Shown one piece after another: positions 36,684 through 45,172 of a stretch of 64,000 bases of DNA (positions are counted from its first letter, which is position 1; each line of letters opens with the position of its first letter). A program made the position numbers and the translations under genes. The stretch lies in contig DASVQY010000026.1 in assembly GCA_036388895.1 (NCBI GenBank), positions 42,743 through 106,742 of the forward strand, written 5' to 3'. Source of the stretch: SXVE01 sp036388895. Lineage in GTDB: Bacteria; Acidobacteriota; Blastocatellia; Pyrinomonadales; Pyrinomonadaceae. Below the pieces are notes generated by a model. The model saw only the letters and a program-made list of their open reading frames with translations, was not told the DNA's origin and searched no databases.

Positions 36684-37337
36684 TTACCGACCTTTATCAA
36701 GCGAGGCGCTCGGTTCTTCGACGCCTTCGACTTTGTCTTTGACTAATTTTAATTTTGAACTGGTAATCGAAAGCGCGAGCATCAACTGATCGTAAGCGTA
36801 TTTTTCATCTTTCGTCAGTTTTACCGGCGTGTTTTTAACTTCCGTTTTTCGCGCGATATTTATTTCTCTGTCGGGACGAGATTTAACCGGAACAATGTTT
36901 TTGACTTTTACAATTTTTCGTTCAAAGGATTGTTTTGAAACTTGGTTTTTCTCGATTGATAAACCGCTATTTTGAACGGCTAAATCGTTTTTAAGAGTGA
37001 AATTGTCACTATTTTCAATTTGATTTTCGTTTGTGACCGTTTCGACAACCGGATTAGGCGCAGGTTGTGCGGAATTACCCGCGATTTCGGTTTTACCGCC
37101 CGAAAATTGAAACCAAACGCCGAGCGAAACGATCATGAGCGCCGCGAAAGCTGTAAAAGCGTAAGATAATCTAAAAAATCTAAAAAAATTGCGCGGCGAT
37201 TTTGTCTCGAAGGGAATAATTTTCGCCGGAAGCGCGGGCGGCGCAGTTTCCTTATAACGGAACGCGAGCAGTGCGCTTTCGAGTTTTTCGATTTCCGGGT
37301 CTTCGCCGGTTTTGTCCCACAAATAATCTTGTTTCAT
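36684..37337 (-). CDS. Probable anti-sigma factor
   Basis: 217 residues from ATG 37337; a longer frame reaches 37637 but only by running through the sigma gene in another frame. An N-terminal cytoplasmic part (~1-60, KQDYLWDKTGEDPEIEKLE) has the WDKTGEDPEIEKLE start common to such proteins. One membrane helix (SYAFTAFAALMIVSLGVWF) at ~62-82, then a Ser/Asn/Lys-rich periplasmic part and a helix (AYDQLMLALSITSSKLKLVK). The stop of the sigma gene and this start are 2 bp apart, typical of sigma/anti-sigma pairs. It should bind the ECF sigma factor and release it on an envelope signal. Confidence 0.78.
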   Translation of the reverse strand: MKQDYLWDKTGEDPEIEKLESALLAFRYKETAPPALPAKIIPFETKSPRNFFRFFRLSYAFTAFAALMIVSLGVWFQFSGGKTEIAGNSAQPAPNPVVETVTNENQIENSDNFTLKNDLAVQNSGLSIEKNQVSKQSFERKIVKVKNIVPVKSRPDREINIARKTEVKNTPVKLTKDEKYAYDQLMLALSITSSKLKLVKDKVEGVEEPSASLDKGR

Positions 37338-37339
37338 TT

Positions 37340-37918
37340 TTACTCCTTGATGCCGAGCTTTTTCCGCAAAAGTTTCATTCCGCGATGCAGATTCACGCGC
37401 ACCGATTCGGGCGTTAATCCCGATATTTCCGCAATCTCGCTGCCCGTCATTCCTTCGACCAGACGCAAAACCAAAGTTTCCCTGTAAGTTTCCGGCAAAG
37501 ATCGAATCGCCTTTAAGATTTCTTTCGCTTCCACGTGCGGGCTGTCGTTTCGGCTTATTTCTTCCGACAATTCCTCGGTCGGTTTCATTTGCCGGTAAAA
37601 CTCGGTCGCGCGATTTCTGGCAATCATTGCGAGCCACGCTCCCAATGCCGCTTTTTCCCGGAGCGTGTGCAGATTTTTATAAGCCGCGAGAAAAACTTCC
37701 TGCACAATGTCCTGCACTTCATCGCGCGGAACCCGCGCCAGAACGATGCCGTGAACGAGCGGCGCGAAAGTTTTGTAAAGCTCGCCGAATGCCTCTTCAT
37801 CGCCGGAACAAACGCGCTCGACCAGAAGCGTTTCCGCCCTGACCTTTTCCGTAACGGGCGCGGTCGCGGCGGCTTTCGTAAATAAAAATATGTTCCCGGT
37901 CATTTCGCTTTCAGGCAT
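37340..37918 (-). CDS. ECF RNA polymerase sigma factor
   Basis: About 192 residues from ATG 37918; the region upstream of this start is AT-rich and codes for a hydrophobic run (FYLFHIHFIFNLDFLLFII), so I reject 37996. Region 2 (DEVQDIVQEVFLAAYKNLH) and region 4 (LPETYRETLVLRLVEGMTG, SGLTPESVRVNLHRGMKLL) are clear. It is a small sigma-70 of the ECF type. The order sigma, anti-sigma, DUF4252, DUF4252 on one strand indicates one autoregulated operon, probably for an envelope response. Confidence 0.9.
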   Translation of the reverse strand: MPESEMTGNIFLFTKAAATAPVTEKVRAETLLVERVCSGDEEAFGELYKTFAPLVHGIVLARVPRDEVQDIVQEVFLAAYKNLHTLREKAALGAWLAMIARNRATEFYRQMKPTEELSEEISRNDSPHVEAKEILKAIRSLPETYRETLVLRLVEGMTGSEIAEISGLTPESVRVNLHRGMKLLRKKLGIKE

Positions 37919-38313
37919 TTTCGTAAAAATGATGAATAATAAAAAATCTAAATTAAATATGAAATGAATATGAAACAAATAAAACAGATTCATCATTCAT
38001 CACAGGGGAAAGCGGCTTTTAATTGCTTGCCGGTAATATAGACGAAACGAAAAGAAAAGTGTTAACAGAAATATGTGAAAATTTTTCAAAGAAAATGTTT
38101 CGATAAATGCCGCGTGAAAAATAAGCATTGAAAATTGCAGCAAAAACCTTTACCGGCAAAAGAAAAAATCGTTTAGAAATAAATTAAATTTGCGGCGTTC
38201 AAAAATTTTCAATTCATTACAAAGGAAATTAGCTAATACGAAAACAAAAAGCTAAAATAAAACGTAGAAACCCGAAGATAATCTTTCCAAAAATTACAAA
38301 GGAGCCAGAGAAA
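37919..38313. promoter_or_regulatory. Divergent control region of the sigma operon and the S9 peptidase gene
   Basis: No gene seen in this ~395 bp. It holds the 15-mer AAAGCGGCTTTTAAT (38009-38023), an inverted pair TTGCCGGTAA (~38026-38035) and TTTACCGGCAA (~38150-38160), and AAGGAGCC as Shine-Dalgarno before 38314. These could be regulator sites of the sigma operon; inferred. Confidence 0.4.
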
Positions 38314-40446
38314 ATGAAAAGACTGCTTTTTATTTTTGCCGTTTTTGCGGGCATAATTGTAAGCATCGGCAATATTACGATTATTGCTCAAACAGATATG
38401 AAACCGCCCGTTGCAAAAAAAGAACCGAAAGTATTGAAAATTCACGGCTACGAAATCGTTGATAATTATGCGTGGCTGCGCGATAGAAACGAAAATAAAA
38501 ATCCCGAAATCATCAAATATCTCGAAGCGGAAAACGCTTACACCGAGAGTTTTATGGGACAGCACAAAGATTTCGTTGATAATCTTTACAAAGAAATGCT
38601 CGGGCGCATCAAGCAAACCGATTTGAGCGTTCCTTACAAACTCGGAAATTACTGGTATTACAGTAAAACTGAAGAAGGCAAACAATATCCGACGTATCTG
38701 CGAGGCAAAACGCGCGACGGAAAAGATGCCGAAGTTCTGCTCGACCAGAACGAAATGGCGAAAGGTTTCAAATATTTCGCCATCGGATCGTTTGAAGTTT
38801 CCGACGATGGAAATATGCTGGCGTATTCGACCGACACGACTGGTTATCGTCAATACACACTGCAAATAAAGGATTTGAAAACCGGAAAGATTCTGCCCGA
38901 CAAAATCGAACGCGTGACGAGCGTCGAATGGTCGAACGACGGAAAATATCTGTTTTACGGACAGGAAGACCCGGTTTCCAAACGCACGGACAAAATCTGG
39001 CGTCACACGGTCGGCACAAACGGCAAAGACGATCTGGTTTACGACGAAAAGGACGTTTTATTCAACGTTGGCATCGGGCGCTCGCGCGATAAAAAAATGC
39101 TTTTCATCGGCTCTTACGCGAAAACGATGCGCGAGTATCGTTATTTGCCGGCGGACAATCCGACCGGTAATTGGAAAGTTTTAGCTCCGCGCCGTGAAGG
39201 TCACGAGTATTCGGCGGATTTTTACAACGGCGATTTTTATATTACGACGAATAAAGACGCGGAAAACTTTAAGGTCGTGCGTGCTCCGATGAACGATCCG
39301 GGCGAAAAAAATTGGACTGATTTTATCGTGCATAATCCCGCGATAAAAATTGACGATATAAACTTCTTCAAAGATTTCGCCGTCGTTTCGGAAGTTGAAA
39401 ACGGTTTGGAATATCTGAAAGTTATGGATATGAAAACCAAGCGAGCCGCGACGAGAATCGCGACGCCGGAAAACGTTTACACGATGAGCGTTTCGACGAA
39501 TCCTGAATTCGATACGCCCGTTGTCCGTTACGAATACGCTTCGATGATCACGCCGAACTCGACTTACGAATACAATTTCAAAACCGGAAAAAGCGAGCTT
39601 TTAAAACAGATGGAAGTTCTCGGCGGTTTTGATAAAACGAAATACGAAACCGAAAGAGTTTGGGCGACGGCGCGCGACGGCGTGAAAGTTCCGGTTTCGA
39701 TTGTAATGAAAAAGGGAACCAAACTCGACGGAAAAGCGCCGATGCTGCTTTACGCTTACGGTTCATACGGTTTTTCTATGACGCCGAATTTTTCGAGCGC
39801 GCGTTTGAGTTTGGTTGATCGCGGAATGATTTACGCTATTGCGCATATTCGCGGCGGCTCGGAATTAGGCGAAAAATGGCGTCAGGAAGGCAGAATGTTT
39901 AAGAAATTAAACACATTCTACGATTTTATTGATTCAGCCAAATGGCTCGTCGCAAACAAATACACCTCGAGCGACCGTTTGGTGATTCAGGGCGGAAGCG
40001 CAGGCGGACTTTTAATGGGCGGCGCCGTCAATATGTCGCCGGAAACATTTCACGCCGCAATCGTGCAAGTTCCGTTTGTGGACGTAATGAACACGATGCT
40101 CGACGAAACGCTGCCGCTGACGACCGAAGAATGGATCGAGTGGGGAAATCCGAACGAGAAAACCGCTTGGGATTATATGATTCAATACTCGCCGTACGAG
40201 AACATAAAGGCGCAGAATTATCCGAATATGCTGGTTGAAATTTCCGTTAACGACAGTCAGGTTCCGTATTGGGAAGGAGCGAAATTCGTCGCTAAAGTTC
40301 GAGAAATGAAGAAGAACGACAGCATCGTTTTGCTGAAAACGAATATGGGAGCCGGACACGGCGGCTCAAGCGGAAGATACGACCGTTTGAAGGAGATCGC
40401 GTTTGATTACGCCTATGCGTTGACTCAAGTTGGAATCACAAAATAA
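38314..40446 (+). CDS. Prolyl oligopeptidase (S9A), exported
   Basis: 710 residues. Signal peptide (~1-26). A seven-bladed beta-propeller (~60-440) follows an N-terminal extension with GYEIVDNYAWLRDRNE, which is the S9A start motif. The catalytic domain has the nucleophile in GGSAGGLLMGGAV (~565), an Asp region in VEISVNDSQVPYW (~645) and the His in GAGHGGSSGRYDRL (~685). It cleaves short peptides after proline. A signal peptide and the exported neighbours suggest the periplasm. The gene is followed by a strong terminator. Confidence 0.94.
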   Translation: MKRLLFIFAVFAGIIVSIGNITIIAQTDMKPPVAKKEPKVLKIHGYEIVDNYAWLRDRNENKNPEIIKYLEAENAYTESFMGQHKDFVDNLYKEMLGRIKQTDLSVPYKLGNYWYYSKTEEGKQYPTYLRGKTRDGKDAEVLLDQNEMAKGFKYFAIGSFEVSDDGNMLAYSTDTTGYRQYTLQIKDLKTGKILPDKIERVTSVEWSNDGKYLFYGQEDPVSKRTDKIWRHTVGTNGKDDLVYDEKDVLFNVGIGRSRDKKMLFIGSYAKTMREYRYLPADNPTGNWKVLAPRREGHEYSADFYNGDFYITTNKDAENFKVVRAPMNDPGEKNWTDFIVHNPAIKIDDINFFKDFAVVSEVENGLEYLKVMDMKTKRAATRIATPENVYTMSVSTNPEFDTPVVRYEYASMITPNSTYEYNFKTGKSELLKQMEVLGGFDKTKYETERVWATARDGVKVPVSIVMKKGTKLDGKAPMLLYAYGSYGFSMTPNFSSARLSLVDRGMIYAIAHIRGGSELGEKWRQEGRMFKKLNTFYDFIDSAKWLVANKYTSSDRLVIQGGSAGGLLMGGAVNMSPETFHAAIVQVPFVDVMNTMLDETLPLTTEEWIEWGNPNEKTAWDYMIQYSPYENIKAQNYPNMLVEISVNDSQVPYWEGAKFVAKVREMKKNDSIVLLKTNMGAGHGGSSGRYDRLKEIAFDYAYALTQVGITK

Positions 40447-40469
40447 AAATTATTTCGTAAATAACAAAA

Positions 40470-40508
40470 AAGGCAGCGAAGATAGACGATTTCTTCGCTG
40501 CCTTTTTT
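40470..40508 (+). terminator. Rho-independent terminator after the S9 peptidase gene
   Basis: AGGCAGCGAAG and CTTCGCTGCCT pair around ATAGACGATTT, with an A tract before and six Ts after. Confidence 0.9.
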
Positions 40509-40592
40509 GATTAAATACCGGCTGTCTTTCAATTTTATCAATTCTTTATTTATTGATTATTTTGTATCAAAAAGGCTGACAAAAAATTTTTC

Positions 40593-42359
40593 TTGGAAAA
40601 TACGACTTTTTCTGCTTATAATGAAAGCGGCTTGAAAATCTATTCTCGCCGACCTGCCGACAATTCAGCATTTCTGTTTCCGCGCTTTTTCAAATTCCTT
40701 GTGAAAAGAAAAGATAACTTTATAAAACTATATCTTTCAATAATTGTGCCTCTAGGCACTATTGTAGTGTTGTACGACGTATTTTTGCTTCCTTTTCTCG
40801 CAGTCTTTTCAATACTATTTTTTGTACTCTGCCGGCGTTACATTTTTGAAGTAACAAATAGTGCCGAGCAAACGGTGCGCAAGCGAGCCGAACAAGCAGA
40901 AAGGCATATTGTCGAACTCCAACATCATATCGCCGAGCAGGAGCGAATCAGTGACGCTCTTCGTGAAAGCAAAGACCTTTTCCGGCACGCCGCGTTTCAC
41001 GACCGATTGACGAATCTGCCGAATCGCAATCAGTTTTTAGAAACGATCAAGTTTCTGCTCAACGAAGCAAAAGAAAAACCCGCTTTTAAGTTCGCCGTTT
41101 TGTTTTTAGACCTAAACCGATTCAAAACCGTCAACGACAGCCTCGGGCATTCGACCGGAGACAATCTCATCAAACACGTCGCCGAACGGCTCGTCGGTGC
41201 GGTTTGCAACACCGATCTGGTCGCGCGTTTCAGCGGCGACGAATTCGCTATTGTCATCAAAGATGTCGGCGAAGTTGATGAAATGCTTAATGTCGCCGAA
41301 TTAATCAAACACAAAATTTCGACGCCGTTCGTCGTCGGCGGGCGAAAGATTTTTACGAGCGTGAGCATCGGAATAGCGCTCGGAAATTCGTCGTATAAAG
41401 AAGCCGAAGAAATTTTGCGCGACGCCGATATTGCGATGTACCACGCCAAAGAAAGCGGCAAGGATTACGTTATTTTCGATAAGGACATGCATGCACGCGC
41501 CGTCACGCGAATGCAGCTTGAAATTGACTTGCGAACGGCAATCGAGCGAAACGAATTGCGGGTTTTCTATCAGCCGATAATTGATCTGAGAACAATGCGG
41601 CTTGCCGGTTTTGAAGCCTTGATGCGCTGGAATCATCCGCAGCGCGGACTGGTTCCGCCCGGCGAATTTATTCCCGTTTGCGAAGATACCGGATTGATTG
41701 TTCCCGTGACGCTCTGGATTTTGCGCGAAGCCTGTAACCAACAAGTCCTTTGGAGCGAGCGATACCCCGACGCGCCGCTGATGATGAGCGTGAATTTGTC
41801 GGGCAAGCATTTCGTTCAGAATGATTTGGTCGCACAAGTCAGCGAAGTTTTAACGGAAACGAAAATCAATCCCGTTGATTTGAAACTTGAACTTACGGAA
41901 AGCGCCGTGATGGAAAACGCCGAGCGCGTTATCTCGATGCTGCGCGAATTGAAAAAGTTGGGCGTTCAACTTTCAATTGATGATTTCGGAACTGGTTATT
42001 CTTCTTTAAGTTATCTGCACCGCTTTCCGATTGACACACTAAAAGTTGACCGTTCATTTGTCAGCGAAATGGAAACCGGCAGCGAAAACGGAGAAATAGT
42101 GAGAACAATTGTCGCGCTGGCGAAAACTTTGCGAATGAACGTCGTCGCCGAAGGCATCGAATCAATTCATCAAATTCACCAATTGCAGATTTTAGGCTGT
42201 GAATACGGGCAGGGATTTCTTTTTTCGCGTCCGGTTCCGCTCGCCGAAGCCGAAAAATTGCTGCGAGATCAATCGCGCTGGCAAAATATTATACCGAGAC
42301 AAAACATCGCTTCGCTCGCCCCCGAAAGCGATTTTGCCGATTTGCGAATGGCAAATTAA
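40593..42359 (+). CDS. GGDEF-EAL domain protein (c-di-GMP turnover)
   Basis: 588 residues from a TTG; no ATG or clear Shine-Dalgarno is near, so the true start is uncertain. Two membrane segments (~42-82, LSIIVPLGTIVVLYDVFLL and FLAVFSILFFVLCRRYIF), a coiled-coil linker, then GGDEF (RFSGDEFAIVI at ~210, first Gly replaced by Ser) and EAL (GFEALMRWNHPQRGL at ~345, and DDFGTGYSSLSYLHRFPID at ~465). The EAL metal and catalytic residues (EAL, DDFGTG) are intact; SGDEF variants may or may not be active cyclases. It is a membrane-bound c-di-GMP enzyme. The N-terminal part (~85 codons) is more AT-rich than the rest. Confidence 0.88.
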   Translation: MENTTFSAYNESGLKIYSRRPADNSAFLFPRFFKFLVKRKDNFIKLYLSIIVPLGTIVVLYDVFLLPFLAVFSILFFVLCRRYIFEVTNSAEQTVRKRAEQAERHIVELQHHIAEQERISDALRESKDLFRHAAFHDRLTNLPNRNQFLETIKFLLNEAKEKPAFKFAVLFLDLNRFKTVNDSLGHSTGDNLIKHVAERLVGAVCNTDLVARFSGDEFAIVIKDVGEVDEMLNVAELIKHKISTPFVVGGRKIFTSVSIGIALGNSSYKEAEEILRDADIAMYHAKESGKDYVIFDKDMHARAVTRMQLEIDLRTAIERNELRVFYQPIIDLRTMRLAGFEALMRWNHPQRGLVPPGEFIPVCEDTGLIVPVTLWILREACNQQVLWSERYPDAPLMMSVNLSGKHFVQNDLVAQVSEVLTETKINPVDLKLELTESAVMENAERVISMLRELKKLGVQLSIDDFGTGYSSLSYLHRFPIDTLKVDRSFVSEMETGSENGEIVRTIVALAKTLRMNVVAEGIESIHQIHQLQILGCEYGQGFLFSRPVPLAEAEKLLRDQSRWQNIIPRQNIASLAPESDFADLRMAN

Positions 42360-43750
42360 CCGAAAATTTGCGGCTTCGCGCCGAGCGGATGTTCGTTTTC
42401 ATAACGGTAAGCCAGATTCAGCAAAACATCTTCTGACCAGTTGTTGCCGACGAGTTGCAATCCAATCGGCAGATTTCCCGAAGACAAACCGCACGGAACG
42501 TTTATTCCCGGAATGCTCGCCAGATTTGCCGAAACCGTGTAAATATCGCTCAGATACATCGCCAAAGGATCGTCGGATTTTTCGCCGATCTTAAAAGCGA
42601 CGGTCGGCGCCGTCGGCGTTAAAATTGCGTCGCAAGCGGCAAAAGCCTTTTGGTAATCCTGTTTGAGAAGCGTTCTGACTTTTTGCGCCTTGGCGTAATA
42701 AGCGTCGTAGTAACCGCTGGAAAGAACATAAGTTCCGAGCATTATGCGGCGTTTGACTTCGGCGCCGAAGCCTTCTTCACGCGTTTTGTTGTACATTTCG
42801 CGCAGAGCGTGAACGCCTTCCGCCCGAAAACCGTAACGAACGCCGTCATATCTGGCGAGATTCGACGACGCTTCCGCCGTCGCCAGAATGTAATAAACCG
42901 CTATCCCGTAACCGGCGTGCGGCAATTCAACGTCAACGATTTCAGCGCCTAATTTACGAAAATTTGCAATCGAATTTTCAACCGCGTTTCTGACTTCATC
43001 GTCCAAACCTTCGCCAAAGAGAGCGCGCGGAATGCCGATTTTTCTCCCCTTTATATCATTTTCCAATGTGCCGAGGTAATCTGGAACCGAAACGTCGGCG
43101 GTCGTCGAATCGTTCGCATCGCGCCCGGCAATCACTCTCAAAACTTCGGCGATATCTTTCGCGCTTTGTCCGAAAATTCCGATTTGGTCGAGCGACGAGG
43201 CAAACGCCACTAGACCGAAACGGGAAATTCTGCCGTAAGTCGGTTTCAGCCCGAAAATTCCGCAAAAAGAAGCCGGTTGGCGAACCGATCCGCCGGTTTC
43301 CGAACCTAAAGACGCGCGAACCACGCCGGAAGCGACCGCAACTGCCGATCCGCCTGAGCTTCCGCCCGGAACTCTCGTCGTGTCCCAAGGATTTCGCGCG
43401 ACGCCGAACGCCGAATTTTCGTTGGAAGAACCCATTGCGAATTCATCCATATTCGCTTTGCCGACGATAACCGCGCCCGCGTCGTAAAGTTTTTTAACCG
43501 CTGTCGCGTCGTATTGCGGATGATAATTATATAAAATGCGCGAGCCGCAGGTGGTTTGCATCCCTTTGGTGCAAATGTTGTCTTTGACGGCAATCGCGAA
43601 GCCTTTCAACGGCTCGTTTTCCGAATTCGCGTCTAATTGTTCGGCGCGGGCAAGAGCTTTTTCTCGTTCAATTGATAAAAATGAATTCAGCGTTTCGTTT
43701 AATTTCTCAGCGGTATCTAAAGTTTTTTCAATGTTTGAATAAATGGACAT
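42356..43750 (-). CDS. gatA: Aspartyl/glutamyl-tRNA amidotransferase subunit A
   Basis: 464 residues. The amidase catalytic triad is complete: Lys56 (AIAVKDNICTKG), cis-Ser131 (PGGSSGGSAVAVASG) and Ser155 (SLGSETGGSVRQPASFCG). GatA generates ammonia from glutamine for correct charging of tRNA-Asn and tRNA-Gln in the GatCAB complex. gatC is close upstream but gatB is not in the window. It follows the lipoprotein gene by 52 bp and its stop overlaps the convergent GGDEF-EAL stop by 4 bp. Confidence 0.95.
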   Translation of the reverse strand: MSIYSNIEKTLDTAEKLNETLNSFLSIEREKALARAEQLDANSENEPLKGFAIAVKDNICTKGMQTTCGSRILYNYHPQYDATAVKKLYDAGAVIVGKANMDEFAMGSSNENSAFGVARNPWDTTRVPGGSSGGSAVAVASGVVRASLGSETGGSVRQPASFCGIFGLKPTYGRISRFGLVAFASSLDQIGIFGQSAKDIAEVLRVIAGRDANDSTTADVSVPDYLGTLENDIKGRKIGIPRALFGEGLDDEVRNAVENSIANFRKLGAEIVDVELPHAGYGIAVYYILATAEASSNLARYDGVRYGFRAEGVHALREMYNKTREEGFGAEVKRRIMLGTYVLSSGYYDAYYAKAQKVRTLLKQDYQKAFAACDAILTPTAPTVAFKIGEKSDDPLAMYLSDIYTVSANLASIPGINVPCGLSSGNLPIGLQLVGNNWSEDVLLNLAYRYENEHPLGAKPQIFG

Positions 43751-43802
43751 AGATTGTTGAAGACGGTTTGTCGAAAAATTCTCTACAGTTAATCGTTTGT
43801 TT

Positions 43803-44249
43803 TTAATAATTTATCTTGTCAATCAGCCACGCGTCAGCTTGCTTGACGACTTCGACGTTTATTGCGCGCTGTTCGCTTTTTGTATCGTCTTTCCAGAAAA
43901 GAAGCACTTCCAGAACAGTTTTATCCGGTGCGAATACTTCACAGCCGCCGATGCGAAACGCTTTTGGGTAATCGGTCGAATTCGTCGTGAATACATCGTT
44001 ACCGGGCGGCGAGCTTTGCAGTCTTTGCGTAAAATCAGCGGTCAGATATTTTTCTCGTTCACGAAGGTTTTCCGGCGAAAACTTCATATCGTTGCCGAAA
44101 TGATACGAATAAAACTTCTTTACCGTTTGGCGCGCCTGCTGGCATTCGGGTTTTTCAAGCACCGGAATTTTGCAGCTGACGAAAAGCGTGAAATGAAAAA
44201 TGCAAAATGTCAGAAATAAATTTTGAATCTTTAATTTTGAATTTCGCAT
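43803..44249 (-). CDS. Putative lipoprotein between gatC and gatA
   Basis: 148 residues. The lipobox LFVSC at ~22-26 (cleavage before Cys26) marks a lipoprotein. The mature part (KPECQQARQTVKKFYSYHFG, FRIGGCEVFAPDKTVLEVLLFWKDDTKSEQRAI) resembles the small DUF3828-like fold of exported lipoproteins. The signal-peptide start (MRNSKLKIQN) is encoded by heptamer repeats AATTCAA, AATTAAA, GATTCAA, AATTTAT, so the true start and leader have been shaped by the repeat. An envelope lipoprotein is unusual between two subunits of a cytoplasmic complex; it may be an insertion into the operon. Function unknown. Confidence 0.7.
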   Translation of the reverse strand: MRNSKLKIQNLFLTFCIFHFTLFVSCKIPVLEKPECQQARQTVKKFYSYHFGNDMKFSPENLREREKYLTADFTQRLQSSPPGNDVFTTNSTDYPKAFRIGGCEVFAPDKTVLEVLLFWKDDTKSEQRAINVEVVKQADAWLIDKINY

Positions 44250-44254
44250 TGATT
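44188..44254. repeat. Heptamer repeat array at the lipoprotein gene start
   Basis: Plus strand: GTGAAAT, GAAAAAT, GCAAAAT, GTCAGAA, then ATTTTGA, ATCTTTA, ATTTTGA, ATTTCGC. It overlaps the first ~20 codons of the lipoprotein gene on the minus strand. Confidence 0.75.
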
Positions 44255-44260
44255 TAAGCT

Positions 44261-44542
44261 TTAAAGTACTTTCGGAACTTGAAAATGCCCTTCGACCGGC
44301 GCCGGAGCTTGATCGAGAGCCAGTTTCTGCCCGAGCGATTCGTGCGAAACGTCGTCACGATCCGCTTCGGTCGCCGCGCCTTCGACAGTCAAACCGCCGA
44401 TTGAAACTTCCACGTTTTCAGTATCAAGCTCATTTAATTGTTCGACGTAAGCGACGATGCTTTCCATCTGCGGCGTGTACAGCGCGATTTCTTCTTCGGT
44501 TATCTCCAAATGCGCCAGTTTTGCTACTTGTTTTACATCCAT
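44261..44542 (-). CDS. gatC: Aspartyl/glutamyl-tRNA amidotransferase subunit C
   Basis: 93 residues from ATG 44542; the frame extends to 44599 through a repeat array, adding non-conserved VITRINYLLSIIYFPF, which I reject. The start MDVKQVAKLAHLEITEEEI and the C-terminal part (DVSHESLGQKLALDQAP, HFQVPKVL) are typical of GatC, the small wrapper that holds GatA and GatB together. It lies 12 bp upstream of the lipoprotein gene, which separates it from gatA. Confidence 0.9.
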   Translation of the reverse strand: MDVKQVAKLAHLEITEEEIALYTPQMESIVAYVEQLNELDTENVEVSIGGLTVEGAATEADRDDVSHESLGQKLALDQAPAPVEGHFQVPKVL

Positions 44543-44548
44543 AAAAAT

Positions 44549-44611
44549 AAACGGAAAATAAATAATTGATAATAAATAGTTGATTCTAGTAATTACCAAT
44601 CAGCAATTTTT
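44549..44611. repeat. Heptamer repeat array between gatC and the dciA-like gene
   Basis: AAACGGA, AAATAAA, TAATTGA, TAATAAA, TAGTTGA, TTCTAGT, AATTACC, AATCAGC in strict 7-bp phase. It fills nearly the whole gap between gatC and the stop of the upstream gene. Confidence 0.75.
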
Positions 44612-45100
44612 TTATTGTTTGTCCTTTTCATTTAAATTTTTCTTTCGCGCAAGACAGCTTCCCGCCGCCATCAAAAATTGATAACGCAAATAATCGTCTT
44701 TGATGGCATCAGCCGAATGACGAAGTTTCGGCGTCACTTCGCTGAGCGCATTTTCCGCAATGCTTTCATTTGAGACAATCGAATTTTTATGTTTTGCCCG
44801 CTCATTTAAAACGGATTGCTCGTCAACGCGAAATTCGATAAAAGTCACGACGGCTGAACCCAAAACCGAGTTAATTTTGAAAACCATCTGACCGGAAAGA
44901 TGTTCGAGATGTTTTTTCCACGTATCGCTCATAACGGCGATAACCAGATGTTTTTTGAAAAGACGGTGCGGAACCGCGCGTTCGCGCAGAGTTTCACCCG
45001 CGATTTTGCGCCACGCGGCAAAAACAACCGCTTCGCGCACTTCCTGATTATCTTCGTATTCCTTTAAAAGCGCGGGCAAAGCGCGAAAAAGCTCGTTCAT
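44612..45100 (-). CDS. DUF721 protein, DciA-like helicase loader
   Basis: 162 residues. The N-terminal ~100 have the DUF721 pattern: FAAWRKIAGETLRERAVPHRL, LVIAVMSDTWKKHLEHL, which forms a KH-like fold. DciA proteins recruit and load the replicative helicase DnaB in bacteria lacking DnaC/DnaI. The C-terminal ~55 residues (HKNSIVSNESIAENALSEV, RHSADAIKDD) are charged and less conserved in general. A decayed copy of this C-terminal stretch lies at 49081-49180. The start codon abuts a heptamer array. Confidence 0.8.
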   Translation of the reverse strand: MNELFRALPALLKEYEDNQEVREAVVFAAWRKIAGETLRERAVPHRLFKKHLVIAVMSDTWKKHLEHLSGQMVFKINSVLGSAVVTFIEFRVDEQSVLNERAKHKNSIVSNESIAENALSEVTPKLRHSADAIKDDYLRYQFLMAAGSCLARKKNLNEKDKQ

Positions 45101-45172
45101 TTAACGCTCGACATTTAACATTTATCGATTTGTATGCGATTTTATGATAAATGTTAAAAGCTAAATATTCAA
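45099..45172. repeat. Heptamer array with facing arms between divergent dciA-like and maf genes
   Basis: Left arm ATTTAAC, GCTCGAC, ATTTAAC, ATTTATC; right arm GATAAAT, GTTAAAA, GCTAAAT. TTTAACATTTATC and GATAAATGTTAAA are perfect 13-bp reverse complements. The two arms abut the start codons of both genes, so the repeat occupies the whole promoter and leader region. Confidence 0.85.

Noticed and set aside
36684..37637. Long form of the anti-sigma gene
   Set aside because: The first 100 codons are Arg/Asn/Gly-rich and run antisense-frame through the sigma gene; the start at 37337 fits a 2-bp gap.
38233..39006. Open frame of 257 codons on the minus strand
   Set aside because: It lies antisense within the prolyl oligopeptidase gene and has no recognisable domain or Shine-Dalgarno.
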